NCBI GenBank assembly: GCA_020048295.1
Contig: JAIFMT010000089.1
Coordinates: 1-12,141, forward strand
Source of the DNA: Rhodoferax sp.
GTDB taxonomy: Bacteria > Pseudomonadota > Gammaproteobacteria > Burkholderiales > Burkholderiaceae
Reading direction: 5' to 3'
Length of the DNA stretch: 12,141 nt
Part shown: one piece after another, positions 1 through 7,245 of the stretch
Numbering within the stretch: position 1 is the first letter of the stretch
Layout of the letters: each line of letters starts with the position of its first letter
The notes under the pieces: model-generated
Told to the model about the DNA's origin: nothing
Database searches by the model: none
The model's input: the letters and a program-made list of their open reading frames with translations, nothing else
Translations under genes and position numbers: made by a program

Positions 1-40
1 TGAAACGAGACGCGATGATAGCTATCTTAGTTCCTAAACT
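1..40. other. AT-rich leader ahead of the first gene
   Basis: These 40 bases are only about 40% GC, in contrast to the GC-rich gene that follows. They contain TGATAGCT at 16-23, which matches one end of the repeat family described elsewhere in the window, but the rest of the motif does not follow. An in-frame TAA at 35-37 closes the frame just before the coding region. I see no Shine-Dalgarno sequence. It may be a true leader, a junction, or a contig edge. Confidence 0.3.
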
Positions 41-1303
41 TTGGCGGCCTCGGATGCCATCAAGCTCGTCAACAACGGCGATTCGATCATTCTGCCCACC
101 GGCGTTGGCGAGCCGCCCACGCTGCTGGCAGCCTTGTCAGAGCAGCGGCTTGATTTTCATGATGTGAAGCTGGCGCAGATTCTGGCGATGCGCAAATTTG
201 GCTACATCGACCCGCAAACGGTGGAGCATGTGCGCCATGTGGCGCTGTTTTACGGCGGTGCCACGCGTGCCGGCGGCCAGCAGGGCTGGATTGACTTCAT
301 TCCCAACTATTTTTCCGAGATTCCCAGCCTGATTCAGCGCGGCCAGATGCCCGCCGACGTGGTGTTCAGCATGGCCTCGCCGATGGACGCGCATGGCTAC
401 TTCTCGCTCAGCCTGGGTGCCGACTACACCATGGCGGCAGTCGCCAAAGCGCGTGCGGTGGTGCTGGAGGTCAACCCCAATGTGCCGTTTGCCTACGGCA
501 ACTGCCATGTGCATATCTCGCAGGTGACGGCGCTGGTCGAAAGCAGCGAGCCGGTGCTGGAAGTTGGCCTGCCCAAGATCGGCCCGGTGCAGGAGGCCAT
601 TGGCAAGTATGTGGCCGACCTGATTGACGACGGGTCCACACTGCAAATTGGCTACGGCGGCATTCCCGATGCGGTGGTGATGCAACTCACCCACAAGCAC
701 GACCTGGGCATTCACACCGAAATGGTCGGCGACGGCATTCTGACCCTGCTGGAAAGCGGTGCGGTGACCAACCGACGCAAAAACTATCTGCCGGGCAAGA
801 TGGTCGCCACCTTTGCACTTGGGTCGAACAAGCTCTACAAGTTCATGGAGCGCAACCCGGCGCTTGAAATTCACCCGGTGGATTTCACCAACACGCCGTC
901 GCTGGCTGGCAAAAATGACAATCTGGTGGCCATCAACGCCACGCTACAGATTGATCTGCTGGGCCAGTGCGGCTCCGAGAGTCTGGGGCATCTGCCGTTT
1001 TCGGGCACCGGCGGCCAGTCGGACTTTGTCCGCGCGGCCAACCTGTCCAACGGCGGCAAGGCCTTCATCGTGCTGCCATCCACCGCCAAAGACGACAGCA
1101 TTTCACGCATCGTGCCGATGTTGAGCCCGGGTACCCATGTGAGCACCAGCAAGAACGACGTCAATTACGTGGTCACCGAATACGGCGTGGCACAGCTGCG
1201 TGGCAAGTCGGCCAAACAGCGTGCGCGCGAGCTGATCGGCATCGCTCACCCGAATTTCCGGGCTGAATTGACCGAACAGGCCAAACGCATTGGTTTGGCT
1301 TGA
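41..1303 (+). CDS. Acetyl-CoA hydrolase/4-hydroxybutyrate CoA-transferase family protein
   Basis: This is a class I CoA-transferase that should move CoA between an acyl-CoA and a short carboxylic acid (acetate, 4-hydroxybutyrate or similar) in the cytoplasm. The N-terminal half holds the GVGEPPTLL glycine loop (residues 21-29). The second domain has GYGGIPDAV (204-212) followed by GIHTEM, whose Glu227 sits where the family's catalytic glutamate lies. The C-terminal domain (about 270-420) carries FSGTGGQSDFVRAA and NYVVTEYGVAQLRGK, both typical of the acetyl-CoA hydrolase C-terminal domain. The substrate cannot be told from sequence. The start is TTG at 41, forced by an in-frame TAA at 35-37. 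Relatives usually have about 10-15 more residues (a ...KL.SA.EA-type helix) before this point, so the 5' end may be truncated or frame-shifted. The next gene begins 23 bp downstream in the same direction. Confidence 0.88.
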   Translation: MAASDAIKLVNNGDSIILPTGVGEPPTLLAALSEQRLDFHDVKLAQILAMRKFGYIDPQTVEHVRHVALFYGGATRAGGQQGWIDFIPNYFSEIPSLIQRGQMPADVVFSMASPMDAHGYFSLSLGADYTMAAVAKARAVVLEVNPNVPFAYGNCHVHISQVTALVESSEPVLEVGLPKIGPVQEAIGKYVADLIDDGSTLQIGYGGIPDAVVMQLTHKHDLGIHTEMVGDGILTLLESGAVTNRRKNYLPGKMVATFALGSNKLYKFMERNPALEIHPVDFTNTPSLAGKNDNLVAINATLQIDLLGQCGSESLGHLPFSGTGGQSDFVRAANLSNGGKAFIVLPSTAKDDSISRIVPMLSPGTHVSTSKNDVNYVVTEYGVAQLRGKSAKQRARELIGIAHPNFRAELTEQAKRIGLA

Positions 1304-1326
1304 CCCCGGGCGCGAGATTTTTTCGC

Positions 1327-2562
1327 ATGGCAAGCAGCAAACGACATTTTGGGACCATCGGCAAGCAGCAGCCGGTCACATTCACCTTGCCGCAGTCACT
1401 TGCGCTGGCGCGCTCGCTGTTGTCACAAGGCAATTTGCCTGCGGCAGACAAGGTGTTGTTCACTCTTTTGAAAGCGTTTCCCGATGAGCCAGGTGCGTTG
1501 CACCTGATGGGTGCGCTGCGCAATATGCAGGGCCAGTGTGAGGAGGCGCTGACGCTGCTTGAAAAAGCCGTTCAGCGGGTACCCCATGACGCAGGCTACT
1601 GGAACGACCTCGGGTTGGTGTATGCCAAACTGATGCGTGAACAGCAGGCGATGGCGGCTTTTCAGCGCTGCATTGACCTGGCAGGGCAGGTCCCGTTGAC
1701 GGCCAGGGCACTGGAAAACCTGGGACGGATTCAGCTCGCGACCGATGTGTTGGCCGCCGAGCAGTCTTTTCGTCAATCCATCCTGATCACCCCTGAGTCC
1801 GGATTGGGCTGGTATGGTCTGGCCGAGGTACTGATCACGCTGGGTCGGCTTGACGAAGGGCTTCAAGCCGCCGACAAAGCCGTGCATCTGCTGCCAAAAA
1901 GCCTGGCGCGTGGATTGCTGGCCAGTGCGCTGTCTCTTCACAATCACCCGCAGGAAGCTGTCAACTTTTATCAGACATGGCTAGCGCGAGACCCCGACAA
2001 CGCCGTCGTTCTGCACCATCTGAGGGCGCTGCTGCAGCCGCAGTCGCCTGAGCGTGCCAGCGATGCCTACATTCAGACTGCGTTTGATGGTTTTGCCGCA
2101 ACCTTTGACAGGAAGCTGGCCCGCCTGAACTACCGCGCGCCGTCGCAAATTGCCGCTGCCCTGCAGGTTTGTTATCCCGAGCCTGCGGCAGCACTCGACA
2201 TGGTCGATGCGGGTTGCGGAACCGGGCTGTGCGGACCGCTGGTGGCACCCTGGGTCAGGCGCATTGTTGGCGTTGACTTGTCAGCCGGCATGCTGGCGCA
2301 AGCGAAGACGCGCAACATTTACAGTGCGCTGCATCAGGCCGAACTGGTGAGTTTTCTGGATGCGCACCCCAACAACTTTGACGTGGTGATCTCTGCCGAT
2401 ACCTTGTGTTATTTTGGCAGTCTGATTGATGCGCTGGCGGCGTGCCAACGCGCAGTACGCCATGGCGGGCACATCTTCTTTACGGTTGAAGCGCTGTTGA
2501 CCGGCGGCGCAGCAAGCTGGTTTGACGGTTGCCGGGCTGGATCAGGTGACTTTGCGTACTGA
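1327..2562 (+). CDS. TPR-repeat SAM-dependent methyltransferase, C-terminus disrupted
   Basis: An N-terminal stack of tetratricopeptide repeats (about residues 25-235; e.g. EALTLLEKAVQRVPHDAGYWNDLG) is joined to a class I methyltransferase domain (about 285-395). Motif I is DAGCGTGL (294-301), followed by GVDLSAGML and the motif IV-like DVVISADTLCYF. The family is expected to methylate an unidentified substrate using S-adenosylmethionine; the TPR part probably binds a partner. The ATG at 1327 is preferred over an in-frame TTG at 1300, which overlaps the upstream stop codon. After FFTVEALL (about 384-391) the expected block with HGRY.H and a helix is absent and the frame runs into unrelated residues, ending at 2562. 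The genuine-looking end of the protein continues in another frame to 2620. The product is therefore probably non-functional or altered, unless the lesion is an assembly error. Confidence 0.8.
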   Translation: MASSKRHFGTIGKQQPVTFTLPQSLALARSLLSQGNLPAADKVLFTLLKAFPDEPGALHLMGALRNMQGQCEEALTLLEKAVQRVPHDAGYWNDLGLVYAKLMREQQAMAAFQRCIDLAGQVPLTARALENLGRIQLATDVLAAEQSFRQSILITPESGLGWYGLAEVLITLGRLDEGLQAADKAVHLLPKSLARGLLASALSLHNHPQEAVNFYQTWLARDPDNAVVLHHLRALLQPQSPERASDAYIQTAFDGFAATFDRKLARLNYRAPSQIAAALQVCYPEPAAALDMVDAGCGTGLCGPLVAPWVRRIVGVDLSAGMLAQAKTRNIYSALHQAELVSFLDAHPNNFDVVISADTLCYFGSLIDALAACQRAVRHGGHIFFTVEALLTGGAASWFDGCRAGSGDFAY

Positions 2563-2620
2563 GCATGCAAAGCCTGTGGTGGGCTGGGTGGTGAGTTTGC
2601 AAAAGCCTGGAAAGCTGTGA
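2501..2620 (+). pseudogene. Displaced C-terminal remnant of the TPR-methyltransferase
   Basis: Read in the frame of codon 2501, this segment gives AAQQAGLTVAGLDQV, then TLRTEHAKPVVGWVVSLQ and KPGKL before TGA at 2618-2620. The pattern of a helix ending AGL, a strand LRTE, then KPVVGWVVS is what I expect at the C-terminus of COG4976-type methyltransferases. It fits directly after the FFTVEAL strand of the upstream gene if about 24 intervening residues are restored. It has no start of its own, because a TGA at 2498-2500 precedes it, so it is best read as the tail of the upstream gene separated by a deletion whose length is not a multiple of three. Confidence 0.72.
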
Positions 2621-2675
2621 CGGTGTTGTGATTTTTTGCGTTTGTGCCGGTCAGGGTTTGCAGACAACGCACGGA

Positions 2676-3125
2676 TTAGCGCAAGCTCAGCGGTGCAGTG
2701 AATTTTTCCAGCTTTTCACGAAATTTCGTCGGTATGGCCGTCACCTTGCGACTGGCATAGTCGAAGCAGACGATGCCGGTCTTGCCACGGGCCACTTCGC
2801 GCCGGGTGGTTTTTTCAACGATGCACCACAGCAGATCAAAGCCCTTGCTCGCCAGGTCAGCGGCGCCGATGCTGACTTCCATCACTTCACCGTGAAAGGC
2901 TTCGGAGCGGTATTGCACCGCCGCGTCGGCCACCAGTATGCCAACGCCTTCAACGTTGAGCTCGGTGTAGCCCAGCGACTTGAAAAACCTGACCCGTGCC
3001 TCCGACACCAGCGTGAGCAGCAGGGCATTGTCAAGATGCCCGCCGTAATTCATATGCAGCTGGTACAGCGTGATGTCGGTAGAAAAAGAGAATGAGTCAG
3101 GGAGTTGGATTTGAATGCGTGCCAT
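2676..3125 (-). CDS. Hotdog-fold acyl-CoA thioesterase (4HBT/FadM-like)
   Basis: This 149-residue protein is expected to hydrolyse an acyl-CoA thioester in the cytoplasm. The signature at residues 25-34 is MNYGGHLDNA, followed by SEARVRFF (41-48), the start of the long central helix of the hotdog fold. In 4-hydroxybenzoyl-CoA thioesterase and YbgC the catalytic aspartate lies where this protein has Asn26. Many thioesterases of the 'MNYG.H..N' type share that asparagine, so Asp32 or Glu42 may act instead. The start is the ATG at 3125 (MARIQIQLP); a longer in-frame reading to 3206 adds a cysteine-rich stretch that looks non-coding. The gene converges with the methyltransferase, whose remnant ends 55 bp away. 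The 164 bp upstream (3126-3289) show no further gene and no clear promoter. Confidence 0.85.
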   Translation of the reverse strand: MARIQIQLPDSFSFSTDITLYQLHMNYGGHLDNALLLTLVSEARVRFFKSLGYTELNVEGVGILVADAAVQYRSEAFHGEVMEVSIGAADLASKGFDLLWCIVEKTTRREVARGKTGIVCFDYASRKVTAIPTKFREKLEKFTAPLSLR

Positions 3126-3289
3126 GAGCGCTGTTGAGTGAGTCGATCGAGCACCTATTTGACCACTGAGCCAGCGCAGGCATTGGCGACAAGCGCATGT
3201 CCGCAAAGAGAAGCAGGGCTGGGGGCAGGCGTGTTTTGTTCAAGCGATGGGCAGAGCCGACAAAGGGTGCAGCACCGCCAAGCCAGGCC

Positions 3290-3568
3290 CTACCCCAGCC
3301 AAGCCGCGTTACGCAGCAGCACATACAGTGCAGTGCCGGCCAGAATGCTCAGCAGCGCATGCTTGCGCCACCACTGCAACCCCAGCACGCAGCTCACTGC
3401 TGCCAGCTCAGCCCACGGGCCTGCCGGGTTAGCACGGGCACTGCCTACCACCAGCGGGTGCCGTTGCAAAAACTTGGCCGCCAGAAAGGGCAGGGCGCGC
3501 AGGCCAAAGGTCACCACCGCCATGGCGGCCAGCGCACCCAGCGCGTAACCCGGGTGGATGCTGGTCAT
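3290..3568 (-). CDS. azlD: AzlD-family branched-chain amino acid transport subunit, internally shortened
   Basis: This is the small membrane partner of AzlC in branched-chain amino acid export. It begins MTSIHPGYALGALAAMAVV with a first membrane helix running into TFGLRALPFLAAKFLQRHP. It ends with LQWWRKHALLSILAGTALYV, the conserved last part of the family. Its ATG overlaps the azlC stop by four bases (ATGA), so translation is coupled. At 92 residues it is short; relatives such as E. coli YgaH and B. subtilis AzlD are about 110. The usual second helix, with an FLP.AIM-like motif right after QRHP..., is missing. The sequence jumps from HPLVV to GSARANPAGPWAE at about 3443-3449, in frame. Function may be lost, or the gap may be an assembly error. 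Confidence 0.8.
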   Translation of the reverse strand: MTSIHPGYALGALAAMAVVTFGLRALPFLAAKFLQRHPLVVGSARANPAGPWAELAAVSCVLGLQWWRKHALLSILAGTALYVLLRNAAWLG

Positions 3569-4284
3569 GGTGCCGACCCATCGGGGTGGTTTTTGGCCGT
3601 TGTATTGCCCAGCAGCATCCCGGCCAGCACACTTAGCGCGATGGCGATCAGCAGCGCCTGTTGTGGCAGCAGCAGCTGTGCTGCCCCGTAACTGGCCAGC
3701 GCCACCCACAGCGGCACGGCACTGTGGGCGCTGCGCCACTGCTCCACCGCCAGCACGGCAAACAGCGCTGCCAGCGCAAAGTCCAGCCCCACCAGCGGCA
3801 CCTGCGCCTGGCTGCCGATCACCGCGCCCAGCAGCGTGCCCAGTACCCACCAGCCCTGGTTGAGCAGCGCCACCCCCACCATTTGCCGCGTACTGGTGCC
3901 AGCGGGCAGGGTGGTCAGCACCGAATAGGTTTCATCGGTGAGCGCAAACACCAGATACCAGCGTGCCGCCGCGGTTTTAGGCAGTTTGTCCAGCAACGAC
4001 AAGCCATAAAAAATATGCCGCAGGTTGACCACCAGGGTGGCCAGCGCAATCGAGGCCAGCGGCAGCCCGGCCGCCAGCATGGGCACCATCATGAACTGCG
4101 CGGCACCGGCAAACACCAACACACTGGCCAGCATGGCCAGCCACCAGGTGGCGCCGGCCTGCACAAACAAAAAGCCAAACACCGCCCCCAGCGGCACATA
4201 GCCCATGGCCACGGGAACAGACAGCGAGATCACTGAAATTGGCGCGGCTGACCCAGGTTGCGCCGCAGCGGAGTTGGAAGGCAT
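3565..4284 (-). CDS. azlC: AzlC-family branched-chain amino acid permease
   Basis: This is the large inner-membrane subunit of the AzlCD exporter. Characteristic segments are VAMGYVPLGAVFGFL, VLVFAGAAQFMM, ATLVVNLRHIFYGLSL and FALTDETYSVL, all in the expected order and separated by hydrophobic helices. I count roughly seven membrane segments. The closing part, ALLIAIALSVLAGMLLGN, is typical of the family, and no internal gap is evident. The start is uncertain: the ATG at 4284 gives 239 residues, while an in-frame GTG at 4332 would add 16 polar residues. Neither has a convincing ribosome-binding site. The gene ends with the ATGA overlap into azlD. A palindromic repeat and about 80 bp separate it from the GGDEF gene upstream on the same strand, so co-transcription with that gene is doubtful. 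Confidence 0.92.
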   Translation of the reverse strand: MPSNSAAAQPGSAAPISVISLSVPVAMGYVPLGAVFGFLFVQAGATWWLAMLASVLVFAGAAQFMMVPMLAAGLPLASIALATLVVNLRHIFYGLSLLDKLPKTAAARWYLVFALTDETYSVLTTLPAGTSTRQMVGVALLNQGWWVLGTLLGAVIGSQAQVPLVGLDFALAALFAVLAVEQWRSAHSAVPLWVALASYGAAQLLLPQQALLIAIALSVLAGMLLGNTTAKNHPDGSAP

Positions 4285-4372
4285 GAATCGAGATGCACCA
4301 GATGATGTAACAGTGCTGGATTCTGCCAGCACCGGGGTGCGCTGGGTCGGGTTGCAGAATATATAAGTATTT

Positions 4373-4412
4373 AGCCTCTAGCCCTTACAGGACATGCGCT
4401 AGCAGCTATCAA
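4373..4412 (-). repeat. Palindromic intergenic repeat, copy 1
   Basis: Read on the minus strand, this element shows GATAGCT (4410-4404), four bases, GCGCA (4399-4395), ten bases, GGGC (4384-4381) and then TAGAGGCT. CTAGCGC and GGGCTAG form an imperfect 7-bp inverted repeat with one mismatch around an 11-nt loop. It lies immediately after the TAG stop of the GGDEF gene and before azlC. The same pieces with identical spacing recur at 7849 and 11723. From memory, similar 'GATAGCTGCTAGCGC...GGGCTAGAGGC' elements are frequent between genes of Comamonadaceae. It may help end transcription or protect mRNA 3' ends, but no U-tract follows. Confidence 0.7.
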
Positions 4413-7193
4413 CTAGATAGTATCAAAGGCGCCTTCATAAAACACCACGCGGTTGCGACCCGCATCCTTGGCGCGGTACATGGCGGCATCGGCTTGTTTG
4501 AGTACCCGGCCCTGATCGCTCTCGGTGGGGCCAAACAGTGTGACGCCAATGCTGGCGCTGCAGCGGTGTTCAACGTGTGTGTCGGGTTGGCCGTGGTGTT
4601 TGGCCGACAGCTGGTAAGGGCCGGCCATGCTCTGGCGCACGTTTTCGGCCAGCGCGTGCGCTTGCTGCCTGGCGGTGCCGGCTTGGGCGTCAAGTTCACT
4701 GAGCAGCACCACAAATTCATCACCACCAATTCGGGCGACGGTGTCCACATGGCGCACGCAGGCCTTGAGCCGGCGCGCCACCTCGATCAGCAGCAGGTCA
4801 CCCGTGGCATGGCCGTGGGTGTCGTTGAGTGGTTTGAAATTGTCCAGGTCAATGAACATCAGCGCGCCATAGTGGCCACTGCGCTGGTTGAGCAGCATGG
4901 CCTGGTCCATCCGGTCGGCCAGCAGCCGGCGGTTGGGCAGTTCGGTCAGCGCGTCAAAAAACGCCAGTTGCCGCACCCGGTCTTCCACCGCCTTGCGAAC
5001 CGAAATGTCTGAAAACAGGCCGACGTATTGGCGCACGGTACCGTGTTCGTCGCGCACGGCGCTGATGTTGAGCAGCTCGGCATACACCTCACCGTTTTTG
5101 CGCCGGTTCCAGATTTCGCCACTCCAATGGCCGAACTTTGTCAAATCGTGCCAAAGCGTGGTGTAAAACTCCGGCTCCTGGCGCTGCGACTTGAGCATGC
5201 TCGGATTCTTGCCCAGCACCTCGACGCGGCTGTAGCCGGTAATGCGGCAAAAGGCCTGGTTGACATTGAGAATGCCGCCTTGCGTGTCGGTGATGATGAT
5301 GCCCTCGTAGGCATGACTGAACACACTGGCCAACATGCGCAACTCCTGCTCGGCGTGCTTGCGTTGGCTGATGTCGCGCAAAAAGGCATAGATTTCGCCA
5401 GCGCCGCTCGGGTTGACGGTGGCGTTGACTTCCACATCCCACAGCGAGCCATCGCGGCGCCGGTGCCGCGTCTCAAAGCGGTCGCGGCCCTCGGCCAGCA
5501 TGCGTGCCATCCGCTGGGCCGTTTGCGCTTCGTGCTCCAGGGCGTCGAGCTGGCTGACGTGCATTGTCAGCAACTCGGCCTCGGCATAACCCGACATGGC
5601 GCAATAGGCCGGATTGACCTGGCGCAAGAGGCCCTGTGCATCGGTGCGCCAGAAGCCGTCCAGCGTGGTTTGCAGCACGCTTTGCAAGGCGGTGTAGTTT
5701 TGCTGCACGGTTTGTTGTGCCAGCTTCAGCTCGGTGATGTCCTGCAGCGACCCCACCAACTGCACCACCCGGCCATCGGCATCTGTCACGGGTTGCCCAC
5801 GTGCCAGGCAGATGCGGGTTTCGCCGTTTTCGCGCAACGCGACCAGCTCCAGGGTGTATGCGCTGCCCTGTGCCAGTGCCTGCGCGACCGCATCGGTGAG
5901 GCGCTGAAAGTCATCCTTCGCGTAAAGCCGGCTCTGGCTGGCAAACGGTGGCGCGCAGCGGGCGGGCGGCAAACCAAAAATCCGGAACAGCTCGTCCGAC
6001 CAGGTGACGATGTCGGTTACCACATCCCATTCCCAACTGCCCACATGGGCAATGGCTTCGGTGCGGGCCAGCATCGACTGGCTTTGCTTGAGCGCCTGCT
6101 CGTGCTGCAGCAGCCGCGTCAGCAGCCCATTGAAGGCCGTCACCAGCAGGCCAATTTCACCCGTGGCTTGCACCGCCACGGGCTGCAACGGCTGGTCGGC
6201 GTGGCCCAGCCGGGTGAGGGCCTTGATGGTGTCTGACACCGGCACCAGCTGTGCCCGCAGCAGCCACCAGGTCAGGCTGCCGGCCAGCAAAGTTAGCAGC
6301 AAGGTGGCATAGCGCATGCGCAGCAGGCTGGCCTGGATCGGCGCAAAGGCTTCTCGGGTGGGCAGTACCGCCGAGACGATCCAGCCGGTGATCGGCACCG
6401 ACTTGTCTGAGGCCAGAATCTCTGTATTTTTTGGATTGATAAAAATCTGCGATCCTTCATAGCCGTCAAGGAAGCGGTCCAGCGCGGCGCTGACACCCGG
6501 GTTGGGCAGCTGTTCCATGATGCGGGACGGGTCGGAGGCGGTGATGATCCGGCGCCGCTTGGGATCGACCAGCAGGAAGCCACCGGACTTGCCGTAATGG
6601 TTGTCCGTGATGATGCTGAAAAAGTTGGGGCGTGTCAGATTGGTCAGCCCGGTCAATGTGCCAATAACTTGCCCCTTGGCATTGCGCAAAGGTGCTGACA
6701 TGCTGAGCATTGGGTCACCGTTGTGGACATCCACAAACACCTCGCCGATGCAGGCCTGCCCTTGCTGCAGGGCGGTGTTGACCGAATGCAGATCGATTCG
6801 CCCACGACCCACATGGCCGGCACCGCGCGGCATCTCGACGATGGCTTGTCCGTCGGCACCCAGCGCGAGCACGGCTTCATTGAACTCATGGCGCAGAATG
6901 GGCCGGTTGTCCAGATGGGTTTGCAAGGCCTTGGCATCTTGCAGCTGCTCGGCACTGATTTCTTTGGCAACAAGTTGCAGCCAGTGCAGTCGCTCGCTCA
7001 GGCGCAGGTTGATTTGCTCGCTCAGCAATGTCACCATCGTGCGCTGCTGGGCCGACAGCTCTTCTTGCATGTCCTTTTTCAGCTCAAAGCTGGCGTAAAA
7101 CGACAGGCTCCATAAGCTGACCAAAAAAATGGCCATGGTTGACAGGGTGACGCGGGTCTTGAGCGAATGCTGTGACAAAAAATTGCGCTGCAT
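4413..7193 (-). CDS. Membrane diguanylate cyclase with Cache sensor, three PAS domains and GGDEF
   Basis: This 926-residue sensor is expected to make cyclic di-GMP from two GTP. A first membrane helix (about 16-36) precedes a periplasmic Cache-like sensor (about 40-285), which contains GKSGGFLLVDPKRRRIITAS. A second helix (about 294-313) leads into the cytoplasm. Three PAS units follow: about 375-490 (HVGSWEWDVVTD... GSLQDITELK), 498-612 (LDGFWRTDAQG... FLRDISQRK) and 616-735 (GIIITDTQGGILNVN... LFSDISVRK). The GGDEF domain (about 738-926) has DALTELPNR, FIDLDNFKPLND and an intact GGDEF at 823-827. R814-H-V-D817 lies exactly five residues before it and fits the product-inhibition I-site. There is no EAL domain. 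The ATG at 7193 is chosen because GGTGG lies just upstream; an ATG at 7223 would add ten residues. A much longer in-frame reading to 7637 overlaps the PlsC gene and is not credible. The input signal is unknown. Confidence 0.92.
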   Translation of the reverse strand: MQRNFLSQHSLKTRVTLSTMAIFLVSLWSLSFYASFELKKDMQEELSAQQRTMVTLLSEQINLRLSERLHWLQLVAKEISAEQLQDAKALQTHLDNRPILRHEFNEAVLALGADGQAIVEMPRGAGHVGRGRIDLHSVNTALQQGQACIGEVFVDVHNGDPMLSMSAPLRNAKGQVIGTLTGLTNLTRPNFFSIITDNHYGKSGGFLLVDPKRRRIITASDPSRIMEQLPNPGVSAALDRFLDGYEGSQIFINPKNTEILASDKSVPITGWIVSAVLPTREAFAPIQASLLRMRYATLLLTLLAGSLTWWLLRAQLVPVSDTIKALTRLGHADQPLQPVAVQATGEIGLLVTAFNGLLTRLLQHEQALKQSQSMLARTEAIAHVGSWEWDVVTDIVTWSDELFRIFGLPPARCAPPFASQSRLYAKDDFQRLTDAVAQALAQGSAYTLELVALRENGETRICLARGQPVTDADGRVVQLVGSLQDITELKLAQQTVQQNYTALQSVLQTTLDGFWRTDAQGLLRQVNPAYCAMSGYAEAELLTMHVSQLDALEHEAQTAQRMARMLAEGRDRFETRHRRRDGSLWDVEVNATVNPSGAGEIYAFLRDISQRKHAEQELRMLASVFSHAYEGIIITDTQGGILNVNQAFCRITGYSRVEVLGKNPSMLKSQRQEPEFYTTLWHDLTKFGHWSGEIWNRRKNGEVYAELLNISAVRDEHGTVRQYVGLFSDISVRKAVEDRVRQLAFFDALTELPNRRLLADRMDQAMLLNQRSGHYGALMFIDLDNFKPLNDTHGHATGDLLLIEVARRLKACVRHVDTVARIGGDEFVVLLSELDAQAGTARQQAHALAENVRQSMAGPYQLSAKHHGQPDTHVEHRCSASIGVTLFGPTESDQGRVLKQADAAMYRAKDAGRNRVVFYEGAFDTI

Positions 7194-7245
7194 GCCACCA
7201 ATGCTACTGGCATTGCGCGGCATTCGTAAAGCACGATGGCGCAGA

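Noticed and set aside
2637..2671. Possible terminator hairpin between the converging methyltransferase and thioesterase genes
   Set aside because: Only a 6-bp stem plus bulge can be drawn. The T-run lies before the hairpin on the plus strand and gives A's after it on the minus strand, so it does not work in either direction.
2676..3125. Loss of the catalytic aspartate in the thioesterase as a sign of inactivity
   Set aside because: Asn at this position is, as far as I recall, normal for the 'MNYG.H..N' subfamily, and the rest of the fold is intact.
5028..6236. A 402-codon open frame on the plus strand opposite the GGDEF gene
   Set aside because: It has the same low-complexity composition and lies entirely opposite well-conserved PAS domains.
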